From Bacteroidales bacterium (GTDB lineage: Bacteria; Bacteroidota; Bacteroidia; Bacteroidales; JALTDM01): a stretch of 12,311 nt of DNA. The stretch covers positions 1 through 12,311 of the forward strand of contig JALTDM010000082.1 of the NCBI GenBank assembly GCA_027074135.1, written 5' to 3'. The position numbers and the translations under genes were made by a program. The notes beneath the pieces were generated by a model. That model did not search any database, had not been told where the DNA came from, and saw only the letters and a list, made by a program, of their open reading frames with translations. Positions 1-6,915 of the stretch are shown piece after piece. Each line of letters starts with the position of its first letter. Within the stretch, counting starts at the first letter, position 1.

Positions 1-1148
1 GTAATAAACACAAGTCCTAAATCGCTGAAAACAACCTTTACGGGATACGAATCTACTATAAAATTACCTTTGCCGTCGGATGAATAAAGTTTTATAAGTC
101 CGTATTTTTGCTGAAGCCATACCAGAATTAATCCGAGAGCTACACCTGAAACAGCACCGATAACAGCTATTGTCATTCCTTCCGTGAGAAAAATCTTTTT
201 TATTCTTTCTGTATTCATTCCAAGACTCAAAAGTGTTTTTATGTCTTCTTTTTTTTCTATTATAAGCATTGATAAAGAGCCTATCAGGGTAAATGAAGCA
301 AGTATTATAATTAATGTTAATATCAGGTAAGTAATCATCTTTTCGGATTTCAGAATTTTGTATATAAATTTGTGTTGTTGTAACCGATTGAGTATTTTTG
401 TTTCTGGTAGTAAAGTTTTAATTTCTTCAATTATCTTCTTTTGATTAGTGCCGGGTTCTGTATAAATTTCCAAATCACTTACTTCATTTTTGTATTGCAG
501 CAGGTTGCAAGCAAAGTCGTACGGAACAATTATATAATCGTCAATTTCAGGTTCCACCGAAAAAATTCCCGCTGCATAAATGGGTTTTCTTATAAATGCT
601 TTTTCGGGGTTTAGGGTAACTTTTTTAGTTCTTTTAGGAGCATAAATCACCATTGGAGTAATGTAATTTGTGCTTATATTCAATGTGTTGGCTATTTCTT
701 GTCCTACAAGTGCAACAGGTATGTTGTTATTGTAAATTGTAAATTCTCCTTTGGTAATCATTGTGTCTAATCGTGAAGTTGTCAGAAAGTCTTTTGTAAT
801 TCCTTTAATCTTAGCGGGGTGGTATGATTTGCCGAACTTAACAAGTATGTTTTCTTCAATTGCAGGTACTACGGCTTTTATGCCTTTTATTTTTTTTAGT
901 TTTAGCAAAAGAGTTGAATCCGTAGGGAAGGTTTTACCTTTTAGGGGCAATACTTTTAAGTCGGGATCAAAAGTATTGTACCGTGATATTATCAAATCTT
1001 CCAGTCCGTTGAAGATGGAGAGTATTATTACAAGAGCGGCAGTTCCTATTGTTATGCCTACTATACTTATAAGCGAGATAAGGTTAATTACATTGGTTGA
1101 CTTTTTGGAAAATAGGTAATGCTTGGCTATAAAAAATTCTAATTTCAC
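1..1148 (-). CDS. FtsX-like ABC transporter permease, LolC/LolE type (partial, C-terminus beyond the left edge)
   Basis: I translated this gene by hand. It is open for 382 codons from a GTG at 1148-1146 and is still open at base 1. The protein begins with a cytoplasmic stretch (KLEFFIAKHYLFSKK) and then a membrane helix at about residues 22-46 followed by FNGLED, which is the classic start of LolC/LolE permeases. A large periplasmic domain follows (about 50-268), then helices at about 272-297 and 322-346. The cytoplasmic loop between these two has the FtsX-type coupling motif EKKEDIKTLLSLG (298-310). A fourth helix should start near 375 and is cut off; about 20-30 residues are probably missing. 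Such permeases work with an ATPase in lipoprotein release or related envelope export. The GTG start is chosen because it lies 11 bases after the rbfA stop and gives the family N-terminus. The true substrate is unknown, so LolC/E is a family label only. Confidence 0.88.
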   Translation of the reverse strand, partial: MKLEFFIAKHYLFSKKSTNVINLISLISIVGITIGTAALVIILSIFNGLEDLIISRYNTFDPDLKVLPLKGKTFPTDSTLLLKLKKIKGIKAVVPAIEENILVKFGKSYHPAKIKGITKDFLTTSRLDTMITKGEFTIYNNNIPVALVGQEIANTLNISTNYITPMVIYAPKRTKKVTLNPEKAFIRKPIYAAGIFSVEPEIDDYIIVPYDFACNLLQYKNEVSDLEIYTEPGTNQKKIIEEIKTLLPETKILNRLQQHKFIYKILKSEKMITYLILTLIIILASFTLIGSLSMLIIEKKEDIKTLLSLGMNTERIKKIFLTEGMTIAVIGAVSGVALGLILVWLQQKYGLIKLYSSDGKGNFIVDSYPVKVVFSDLGLVFI

Positions 1149-1159
1149 GGATACTTAGA

Positions 1160-1498
1160 TTAACCGTTTTTCAGCAAATCATCGATTCTTTGTATATGGT
1201 CAAAAGAGTCGTCAATATGAAATTCCAAATCAGGTATTCTACGGATGTTTCTCACTCTTTGACCTAACAATTTCCTTATAAATTTTTTGTTGGCTTCAAA
1301 ATGTGCAAGTATTTCTTCTTTTTTTTCAACGGGGAAAATGCTTAAATAAATTCGTGCCAAGGATAAGTCGGGCGTAACTTTGACAAATGTAACACTTACT
1401 ATGTTGTTGCCCGTCAAAGTATCTTTTTCTTTAATAAGTATTTCTCCTATTGCCCTTAATATAAGGCTTTCTATTTTGTTAATCCTCAGCTGTTTCAT
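1160..1498 (-). CDS. rbfA: Ribosome-binding factor A
   Basis: This 112-residue protein has the size and features of RbfA, a single KH-like domain protein that binds the 30S subunit and helps mature the 5' end of 16S rRNA. The N-terminal helix (KIESLILRAIGEIL) is followed by the strand-rich core VSVTFVKVTPDLSLARIYLSIF (about residues 34-55). The C-terminal signature is RRIPDLEFHIDDSFDHIQRIDDLL (about 86-109), matching the usual 'P-x-L-x-F-x-x-D-D-S' ending. The start ATG lies inside the end of lpxD (20-base overlap), so translation is probably coupled. The permease start follows 11 bases after its stop. No Shine-Dalgarno sequence is visible. Assignment is by family motifs and length and is firm. 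Confidence 0.93.
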   Translation of the reverse strand: MKQLRINKIESLILRAIGEILIKEKDTLTGNNIVSVTFVKVTPDLSLARIYLSIFPVEKKEEILAHFEANKKFIRKLLGQRVRNIRRIPDLEFHIDDSFDHIQRIDDLLKNG

Positions 1499-2546
1499 CT
1501 ATTTCTTTAAGTTTTTGTGTGAGAGTTTGCAGTTCTTTTTCCAGCTCGTAAATCTTTTTTTGCAAGTCGGGTAATTTCCTGAAAACCACATAAGAACGTT
1601 GGTATTGTCGTGCATTGTATGCCGGTGAACCTTGCAAAATTTCACCGGGATTTTTTACAGTTTTTTCAACTCCTGATTGAGCTGCAATTTTCACCTGATC
1701 TGCTATTGTAATGTGTCCTACTAATCCGGTTTGCCCACCGATCATACAATATTTACCCAATTTGGTAGAACCTGATATGCCGGTTTGAGCGGCAATAACG
1801 GTATGTTCACCTATTTCCACATTATGAGCAACTTGAATCAGATTATCTAATTTAACCCCTTTCTTTATTGTTGTTGAGCCAAGCGTTGCTCTGTCAATAG
1901 TTGTGTTTGCTCCTATTTCAACATTGTCTTCGATTACAACGTTACCAATTTGATAAACTTTTTCGTAACCACTGTCTTGTGGTGCAAATCCAAATCCGTC
2001 ACTACCTATTATGGAGCCGGAATGAATAGTACAGTTGTTACCAATTACACAATCGTTATAAACTTTTACTCCAGGCCTTATTACCGTATTATCCCCAACT
2101 TTAACATTATCTCCCAAATATACTTGGGGATAAATTTTTACATTGTTCCCAATCTCAACGTTTTCTCCTATATATGAAAATGCTCCGATATAAACATCTT
2201 TGCCGTATCTTGCTGTTCCGTCAATAAATACTGGTTCTTCAATTCCTTTCTTTTCGGGAGAAAAAACGGCATCGTATAATTTAAGTAAAGATGCAAAAGC
2301 TTGATATGCATTAGCAACTTTTATAAGAGTTGGTTTTATTTTTTCAGAATTCGGATAATCTTTATCCACAATTACTATTGAGGCATTAGTCTTATAAAGA
2401 TATGGTGTGTATTTGGGATTAGCTAAAAAACTGAGGGAACCTTCTTTACCTTCTTCAATTTTAGAAAATGAATCAACAACAATATTTGGGTCTCCAATTA
2501 TTTCACCTTTTAAATATTCGGCTATTCTTTTTGCTGAGAATTTCAT
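1479..2546 (-). CDS. lpxD: UDP-3-O-acylglucosamine N-acyltransferase (LpxD)
   Basis: LpxD adds the second 3-hydroxyacyl chain, from acyl-ACP, to UDP-3-O-acyl-glucosamine in lipid A synthesis in the cytoplasm. At 355 residues it is of normal size. The N-terminal uridine-binding domain (about 1-100) contains GSLSFLANPKYTPYL (36-50). It is followed by a left-handed beta helix (about 105-310) of hexapeptide repeats such as IGENVEIGNNVKI. The catalytic histidine is H241 in DNLIQVAHNVEIG, equivalent to E. coli H239. The signature GSDGFGFAP (181-189) and the C-terminal coiled helix (about 322-352, EKELQTLTQKLKEI) are also present. It is the first gene of a lpxD-rbfA-permease operon and has its own perfect -7 box upstream. 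The lpxC-fabZ and lpxA genes that often sit beside lpxD are not in the window. Start chosen: the ATG giving the normal MKFSAKRIAEYL N-terminus. Confidence 0.96.
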   Translation of the reverse strand: MKFSAKRIAEYLKGEIIGDPNIVVDSFSKIEEGKEGSLSFLANPKYTPYLYKTNASIVIVDKDYPNSEKIKPTLIKVANAYQAFASLLKLYDAVFSPEKKGIEEPVFIDGTARYGKDVYIGAFSYIGENVEIGNNVKIYPQVYLGDNVKVGDNTVIRPGVKVYNDCVIGNNCTIHSGSIIGSDGFGFAPQDSGYEKVYQIGNVVIEDNVEIGANTTIDRATLGSTTIKKGVKLDNLIQVAHNVEIGEHTVIAAQTGISGSTKLGKYCMIGGQTGLVGHITIADQVKIAAQSGVEKTVKNPGEILQGSPAYNARQYQRSYVVFRKLPDLQKKIYELEKELQTLTQKLKEIDETAED

Positions 2547-2562
2547 TTATGGCTTTTTTTTG

Positions 2563-2570
2563 CAAATGTA
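2563..2570 (-). promoter_or_regulatory. Bacteroidota -7 promoter box for lpxD-rbfA-permease
   Basis: Read on the minus strand this is TACATTTG, an exact match to the Bacteroidota housekeeping -7 consensus TAnnTTTG. It lies 16 bases before the lpxD ATG in an otherwise AT-rich 80-base spacer. I found no TTG at a convincing -33 distance. The position makes sense because it would separate lpxD from the vWA gene upstream. No strong hairpin terminator is visible after the vWA stop, so read-through is also possible. Confidence 0.55.
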
Positions 2571-2626
2571 ATAATTTTAATGTTCCGATTAAGGTTTTAA
2601 TACACATATAATATATCTTTTTGTAT

Positions 2627-4015
2627 TTATTTTTCTAATCGTATTGTAGAAGCAGAGCCTGATTGAATATCAAATGTTTTACGAATGGTCATTATTGTTT
2701 GGTGTATGTTTCTTGGTCTGAATACTATCGTATATCTACCCGGTTGTAAAGTGAAGTTTTGACTTAATTTGTCTTCGTCCAAATTACATACCCATTTTAA
2801 GTCGTTATCTGTATTTTGGTATATACAACCGTATCCTAGGGATGGTAATTTTACAGAAACTATACCCGGTTTGGGGATTGTTATTGTAGTGGTGTGACTT
2901 TGGAGTATTTTTATGTTGCTTATGATTCTTGGTAATGAAAGAATTTCTATTTGATATTTACCTATAATGTATCGTTCTTTTGTATTTGCATTCTGAACAT
3001 TAAGAGTTGGTTTACCTTCTCCTTTCCTTATTATTGTTTTTAGATTTTTATGTAACTGTTTGTCTGCTTTTATTTGCAGATATCCTTGTGGGGCATCGAT
3101 ACCTACAATTTTGTGTTTGCCCGGAACCAAACTAAAAGTATCTGAATATACCGGAGGAATAGTATTTACCTTTATTTTATACTTATACATTGGACTTAAT
3201 ATTAATGTGTCCGGATTGCCCTTTGCGTTCATGGTATGTATGAATTTGTATTTTATTTTTTGTGTATTGGCATCATAAAAAATCATAGGAACATTTGTTT
3301 CGGTAGGATTCTCGTTTATGTCAAGAAGATTTACTTGCATAGTGGTATTGTTCAATGCTTGTGAAATAACGATGCCTAAAACTTCTTGGAATCGTTTTTC
3401 GTTAGTTGCATCATAGTAATTGCCGACACATTCAAAAGTTTTTTTGAAATTCTCATCTAATCCTATACCTATTACAAAGGGTTTAAGAATTATACCTTCT
3501 TCTTGAAGTGCTAATGAAACTTTACAAGGATCCCCATCACAAGCTTCGATACCGTCAGTTATGAGAATAATTACATTTCGGCAATTATCACAATCGTCAG
3601 GGAAGTCTTCCGCTGCAAGTTCCAAGGAATGTGCAATAGGTGTTGTTCCTTTAGGTTGAATATTTCTAATAGCTTCTATGATTTTATCGGCATTATTATT
3701 CCCGAAAGGAACTACTAATTTAGTGTCATTGCAATCTTGTGGCGGCACATAACTCTGGAATCCGTAAACCCTTAAAGCTATTTGTACGTTAGGAACATAT
3801 CGCAAACTATCTACCATTTTAATTAAAAGACTTTTTGCAACTTTAATTTTTGAATGTTGCTCCCATTTCCCTAGCATACTTTGTGACGCATCAAGAATAA
3901 ATAAAATTCTGGTAAGAGGTGTTTTATATTTTTGCTTATTATATTGAGCAAAAGAATTGCTTACCAAGATTAGACTAATAACTAGTGTTATGACTAATGT
4001 TTTTAATATTTTCAT
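2627..4015 (-). CDS. Secreted von Willebrand factor A domain protein
   Basis: The protein has 462 residues. It starts with a signal peptide (MKILK, hydrophobic 7-19, likely cleavage after SFA near residue 23). A vWA domain occupies about residues 35-215 with an intact MIDAS metal site: D42-x-S44-x-S46 (DASQSM), T125 (KGTTPIAHS) and D154 (LITDGIEAC). Six cysteines in this domain (C95, C142, C145, C159, C164, C196) could form disulfides, as expected outside the cytoplasm. The rest (about 225-462) looks beta-rich, with recurring PG-K/R-Y/H-I turns (LVPGKHKI, LQPGRYTI), and I recognise no named domain in it. vWA domains with MIDAS usually bind protein ligands, and the partner here is unknown. The resemblance to a vWA family common in Bacteroidota is from memory. 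The open frame extends upstream to 4192, but the signal peptide and a perfect -7 box at 4033-4040 fix the start at 4015. It is divergent from folE. Confidence 0.85.
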   Translation of the reverse strand: MKILKTLVITLVISLILVSNSFAQYNKQKYKTPLTRILFILDASQSMLGKWEQHSKIKVAKSLLIKMVDSLRYVPNVQIALRVYGFQSYVPPQDCNDTKLVVPFGNNNADKIIEAIRNIQPKGTTPIAHSLELAAEDFPDDCDNCRNVIILITDGIEACDGDPCKVSLALQEEGIILKPFVIGIGLDENFKKTFECVGNYYDATNEKRFQEVLGIVISQALNNTTMQVNLLDINENPTETNVPMIFYDANTQKIKYKFIHTMNAKGNPDTLILSPMYKYKIKVNTIPPVYSDTFSLVPGKHKIVGIDAPQGYLQIKADKQLHKNLKTIIRKGEGKPTLNVQNANTKERYIIGKYQIEILSLPRIISNIKILQSHTTTITIPKPGIVSVKLPSLGYGCIYQNTDNDLKWVCNLDEDKLSQNFTLQPGRYTIVFRPRNIHQTIMTIRKTFDIQSGSASTIRLEK

Positions 4016-4032
4016 CTCAAAATATTTTGTCA

Positions 4033-4040
4033 CAAAATTA
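4033..4040 (-). promoter_or_regulatory. Bacteroidota -7 promoter box for the vWA gene
   Basis: On the minus strand this is TAATTTTG, a perfect TAnnTTTG match, ending 17 bases before the ATG at 4015. A TTG lies 26 bases further upstream, too far to be a standard -33 element. The box supports starting the vWA protein at the signal peptide and not in the upstream extension of the open frame. Confidence 0.55.
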
Positions 4041-4084
4041 CGGAAAAAAAGTAAACAGCTATCTGCCAATGCGCAATTGGTGCA

Positions 4085-4112
4085 TTTGTTTGAAAAAAAA
4101 TTATTTAATTTG
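4085..4112 (+). promoter_or_regulatory. Possible promoter of folE-fabD-citDE-citF
   Basis: A TTTG at 4085-4088 is followed after 16 bases by TTAATTTG (4105-4112), one mismatch from TAnnTTTG. The folE ATG comes 18 bases later. The same TTG-16 bases-near-consensus spacing occurs upstream of the ferredoxin and glutamate dehydrogenase genes. The assignment is weak because AT-rich DNA produces such matches by chance. Confidence 0.35.
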
Positions 4113-4130
4113 CTCTCAAAAGATAAAAAG

Positions 4131-4754
4131 ATGGATTTAAAATCAACGGATAGCGATAGTAAATATGCCAGGATAGACAGATTTGACGACAAAACTATTA
4201 AAGAATTGGAATATCATTACAAGGAGATTTTGAAGTTGATAGGAGAGAACCCTGAAAGAGAAGGGTTGTTGAAGACCCCTTTCAGAGTCGCAAAATCTAT
4301 GTTGTTTCTTACTCAAGGATATGAAATGAATCCTTGTGAGATGCTTCAAAGTGCCGTTTTTACAGATGAATATAGGGAAATGATTGTTGTAAAGGATATA
4401 GTTTTTTATTCTATGTGTGAACACCATATGATACCGTTTTTCGGTAAAGCACATGTTGCATATATCCCTAATGGTAAATTAACAGGATTGAGTAAAATAG
4501 CAAGGGTTGTAAATGCTTATGCTAGACGTTTACAAATTCAGGAACGTATGACTACACAAATTAAAGATTGTATCCAGAACGCTCTTGATCCGCTAGGTGT
4601 GGCCGTGGTAGTAGAAGCACAACACTTGTGTATGCAAATGAGAGGTGTTGAGTCGCCGAATTCCGTAACTACGACTTCCGATTTTACGGGAGCCTTTAAG
4701 AATAATGTAACCAGAAACGAATTTTTGAATTTGATAGGACATAAATTTCACTAA
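4131..4754 (+). CDS. folE: GTP cyclohydrolase I (type IA)
   Basis: FolE converts GTP to 7,8-dihydroneopterin triphosphate, the first step to tetrahydrofolate and other pterins, as a homodecameric zinc enzyme in the cytoplasm. With the start at 4131 the protein has 207 residues, the normal length. The zinc ligands are visible as C96 and H99 in SMCEHH and C167 in EAQHLCMQMRG. Catalytic H98 and the histidine H165 next to the third ligand are also present. Further family motifs are GENPEREGLLKTPFRVAK (38-55) and LTGLSKIARVV (118-128). The frame is open upstream to 3957, but the extension runs through the divergent promoter region and does not resemble the family, so it is left out. It is the first gene of a tight plus-strand cluster; fabD starts 12 bases after its stop. 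No pathway link to citrate lyase is obvious. Confidence 0.95.
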   Translation: MDLKSTDSDSKYARIDRFDDKTIKELEYHYKEILKLIGENPEREGLLKTPFRVAKSMLFLTQGYEMNPCEMLQSAVFTDEYREMIVVKDIVFYSMCEHHMIPFFGKAHVAYIPNGKLTGLSKIARVVNAYARRLQIQERMTTQIKDCIQNALDPLGVAVVVEAQHLCMQMRGVESPNSVTTTSDFTGAFKNNVTRNEFLNLIGHKFH

Positions 4755-4766
4755 AAACAACTGTAT

Positions 4767-5663
4767 ATGAAAAAAGCTTATGTATTTCCCGGACAAGGTT
4801 CACAGTTTCCGGGTATGGGAAAAGAACTCTATGAAAAATACGATAAAGCCAAAGAAATGTTCGAAAAAGCCAACGAAATATTAGGCTTTAGAATTTCGGA
4901 TATAATGTTCAATGGCACAGAAGAAGAACTCAAACAAACTAAAGTAACACAACCTGCCATTTTTTTGCATTCGGTTATTTTGTCCGAACTGATGGGTGAT
5001 GATTTTAAGCCTGATATGGTTGCAGGACATTCACTTGGCGAATTTTCTGCATTGGTAGCCGCAGGTGCGATGAATTTTGAAGACGGACTCAAGCTGGTGA
5101 GCAAGAGAGCAATGGCTATGCAAAAGGCTTGCGAACTTCAAGAGTCGACTATGGCAGCTATAATCGGAATGGATCAACATTCAATTATAGATATTTGCCA
5201 AAATATAACAAAAGACGGGGAAACTGTTGTGCCGGCCAATTTCAACAACCCGCAGCAAATAGTAATATCAGGAACAAAAAAAGGAATTGAAAGATCTGTA
5301 GAAATGATGCAAGCAATGGGAGCCAAAAGGGCAATTGTGTTAAATGTAAGTGGGGCTTTTCATTCACCGCTAATGGAACCTGCAAGGGTAGAGTTGCAAG
5401 AAGCCATAAACGAAACTGAAATTAAAGAGCCGATTTGTCCTGTTTATCAAAATGCTACTGCAGAACCCGCAACACACCCAATGGATATAAAAATGAATTT
5501 GATCAGTCAATTGACTTCTCCCGTATTATGGACGCAATCTGTTGAGAGAATGATTGCAGACGGTGCTGAAGAATTTATTGAAGTAGGACCGGGAAATGTA
5601 CTTCAGGGGCTTGTTAAGAAAATCCACAGAAAGATAAAAACATCCGGAATACAAACTTTATAA
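4767..5663 (+). CDS. fabD: Malonyl-CoA:ACP transacylase
   Basis: FabD moves malonyl groups from CoA to acyl carrier protein to supply fatty acid elongation. The 298-residue protein has the full active site: the N-terminal loop FPGQGSQFPGMG with Q11, the nucleophile S89 in GHSLGE, R114 (SKRAMAMQ), which binds the malonyl carboxylate, and H199 in GAFHSPLM. The C-terminal EVGPGNVLQGL (272-282) is also typical. Retention of the arginine argues for a dicarboxylic acyl substrate and not acetyl. It starts 12 bases after folE and ends only 5 bases before the citD-citE fusion, so it is very probably co-transcribed with citrate lyase. That is not its usual setting among other fab genes. It may simply be housekeeping FabD; a role in charging the citrate lyase carrier domain is speculative. 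Confidence 0.94.
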   Translation: MKKAYVFPGQGSQFPGMGKELYEKYDKAKEMFEKANEILGFRISDIMFNGTEEELKQTKVTQPAIFLHSVILSELMGDDFKPDMVAGHSLGEFSALVAAGAMNFEDGLKLVSKRAMAMQKACELQESTMAAIIGMDQHSIIDICQNITKDGETVVPANFNNPQQIVISGTKKGIERSVEMMQAMGAKRAIVLNVSGAFHSPLMEPARVELQEAINETEIKEPICPVYQNATAEPATHPMDIKMNLISQLTSPVLWTQSVERMIADGAEEFIEVGPGNVLQGLVKKIHRKIKTSGIQTL

Positions 5664-5668
5664 ACTTA

Positions 5669-6904
5669 ATGAATATGAGTAAAATAGCAACAGCCGGAAA
5701 TAAAGGAGGCGGTATCCGTTCCGATTGTTTTGTTACATTGGAACTTAAAAACGGAGATGGCATTATCGTAAACTTGAAAAGCAAGGTAGAAGCCTTGTTT
5801 GGAGACGAAATACGAGATCAAGCAATTAAAATTTTGAAGTTTTTCGGTATTTCTGATGCAGAAATTACAATGGAAGATACAGGTGCATTACCTTTTGTTA
5901 TTGCTGCAAGAATAGAGGCTGCAGTAAAACAATTGATCGATACGGAAAAAAATTACTTGTTTGAAATTTTACCGGAAAATAAATATCAAACTGAAAAAGA
6001 TCGGTTCAGGTTTACTCGTCTGTATTTGCCGGGTAATACTCCTAAATTGATGATAAATGCCGGTATTCATAAACCTGACGGGATAATTCTTGACCTTGAA
6101 GATGCCGTGGCACCTGACAAAAAAGATGAAGCCAGATTTTTGGTAAGAAATGCGCTAAGCCTCATAAATTTCTACGGTGCAGAAAGAATGGTCAGAATAA
6201 ACCAAGGTGAAAGAGGATTGGAAGACTTGGAATATGTGGTGCCTTACAATGTAAATATGATCCTTATTCCGAAAGTAGAGTCGGCAGAGAGAATTTTGGA
6301 GGTTGAAAATAAAATAAATGAAATTAAGGCAAAACACGGAATTGACTACAATATTTGGTATATGCCGATATTGGAAAGTGCTTTGGGTGTGGAAAATGCT
6401 TTTGAAATAGCAACTGCATCACCTAATGTAGTGGCAATGGCTATTGGTTTGGAAGATTACACAGCCGATATAGGCGTACAAAGAACTAACGAAGGAACCG
6501 AATCCTTGTATGCCCGAATGAGAATGGTAAATGCCTGCAAAGCGGCAGGAATACAACCTATCGATTCTGTATTTTCAGATGTTGCCGATATGGAAGGCTT
6601 GCTTGAAAATGTCAAGAGGTCAAAAGCACTAGGGTTTGAAGGAATGGGCTGTATTCACCCGAGACAAATTGCCGTAATCAAAGAAGGGTTTAAGCCTGCC
6701 GAAACTGAACTTGAAAAGGCAAAAAAAATTATGGTAGCGTTTGAAAAAGCCAAAAAAGAAGGTAAGGGCGTTATTTCACTTGGAACCAAAATGATTGATC
6801 CGCCTGTGGTAAAACGTGCCGAAAAAACCATAAAACTTGCTGTTCAATTTGCTATGTTACCTGAAAATTGGTTGGAAGAAGAATTAAATAATAACGATAA
6901 ATAA
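5669..6904 (+). CDS. citE: Citrate lyase acyl carrier (CitD) - beta subunit (CitE) fusion
   Basis: The 411-residue protein joins two citrate lyase subunits. Residues about 3-90 match CitD: ATAGNKGG near the start, IRSDCFVTLE with S18 as the likely serine carrying the phosphoribosyl-dephospho-CoA group, VEALFGDEI (40-48) and DTGALPFVIAARIEAAV (70-86). After a linker (about 91-112), residues 113-400 are CitE, a TIM-barrel lyase of the HpcH/HpaI superfamily. It shows RLYLPGNTP (117-125), ILDLEDAVAPDKKDEAR (140-156), which includes E144 and D145, VRIN (175-178), PKVES (201-205), AIGLEDYTADIG (258-269) and GCIHPRQI (327-334). CitE cleaves citryl-carrier to acetyl-carrier and oxaloacetate. The protein starts 5 bases after fabD, and citF follows 11 bases later. 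M1 or M3 (5675) may be the start. In well-studied operons citD and citE are separate genes. A citramalate lyase is a possible alternative activity. Confidence 0.9.
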   Translation: MNMSKIATAGNKGGGIRSDCFVTLELKNGDGIIVNLKSKVEALFGDEIRDQAIKILKFFGISDAEITMEDTGALPFVIAARIEAAVKQLIDTEKNYLFEILPENKYQTEKDRFRFTRLYLPGNTPKLMINAGIHKPDGIILDLEDAVAPDKKDEARFLVRNALSLINFYGAERMVRINQGERGLEDLEYVVPYNVNMILIPKVESAERILEVENKINEIKAKHGIDYNIWYMPILESALGVENAFEIATASPNVVAMAIGLEDYTADIGVQRTNEGTESLYARMRMVNACKAAGIQPIDSVFSDVADMEGLLENVKRSKALGFEGMGCIHPRQIAVIKEGFKPAETELEKAKKIMVAFEKAKKEGKGVISLGTKMIDPPVVKRAEKTIKLAVQFAMLPENWLEEELNNNDK

Positions 6905-6915
6905 AATTTACGGAT

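Noticed and set aside
751..1119. 122-codon plus-strand open frame
   Set aside because: It lies antisense inside the permease gene, whose family motifs are clear; its translation shows no recognisable domain.
3957..4130. Open-frame extension adding 58 residues to FolE
   Set aside because: It does not resemble the FolE N-terminus, runs antisense through the vWA signal peptide and would bypass the divergent promoter region.
4016..4192. Open-frame extension adding 59 residues to the vWA protein
   Set aside because: It precedes a clear signal peptide, crosses a perfect -7 box at 4033-4040 and overlaps folE on the other strand.
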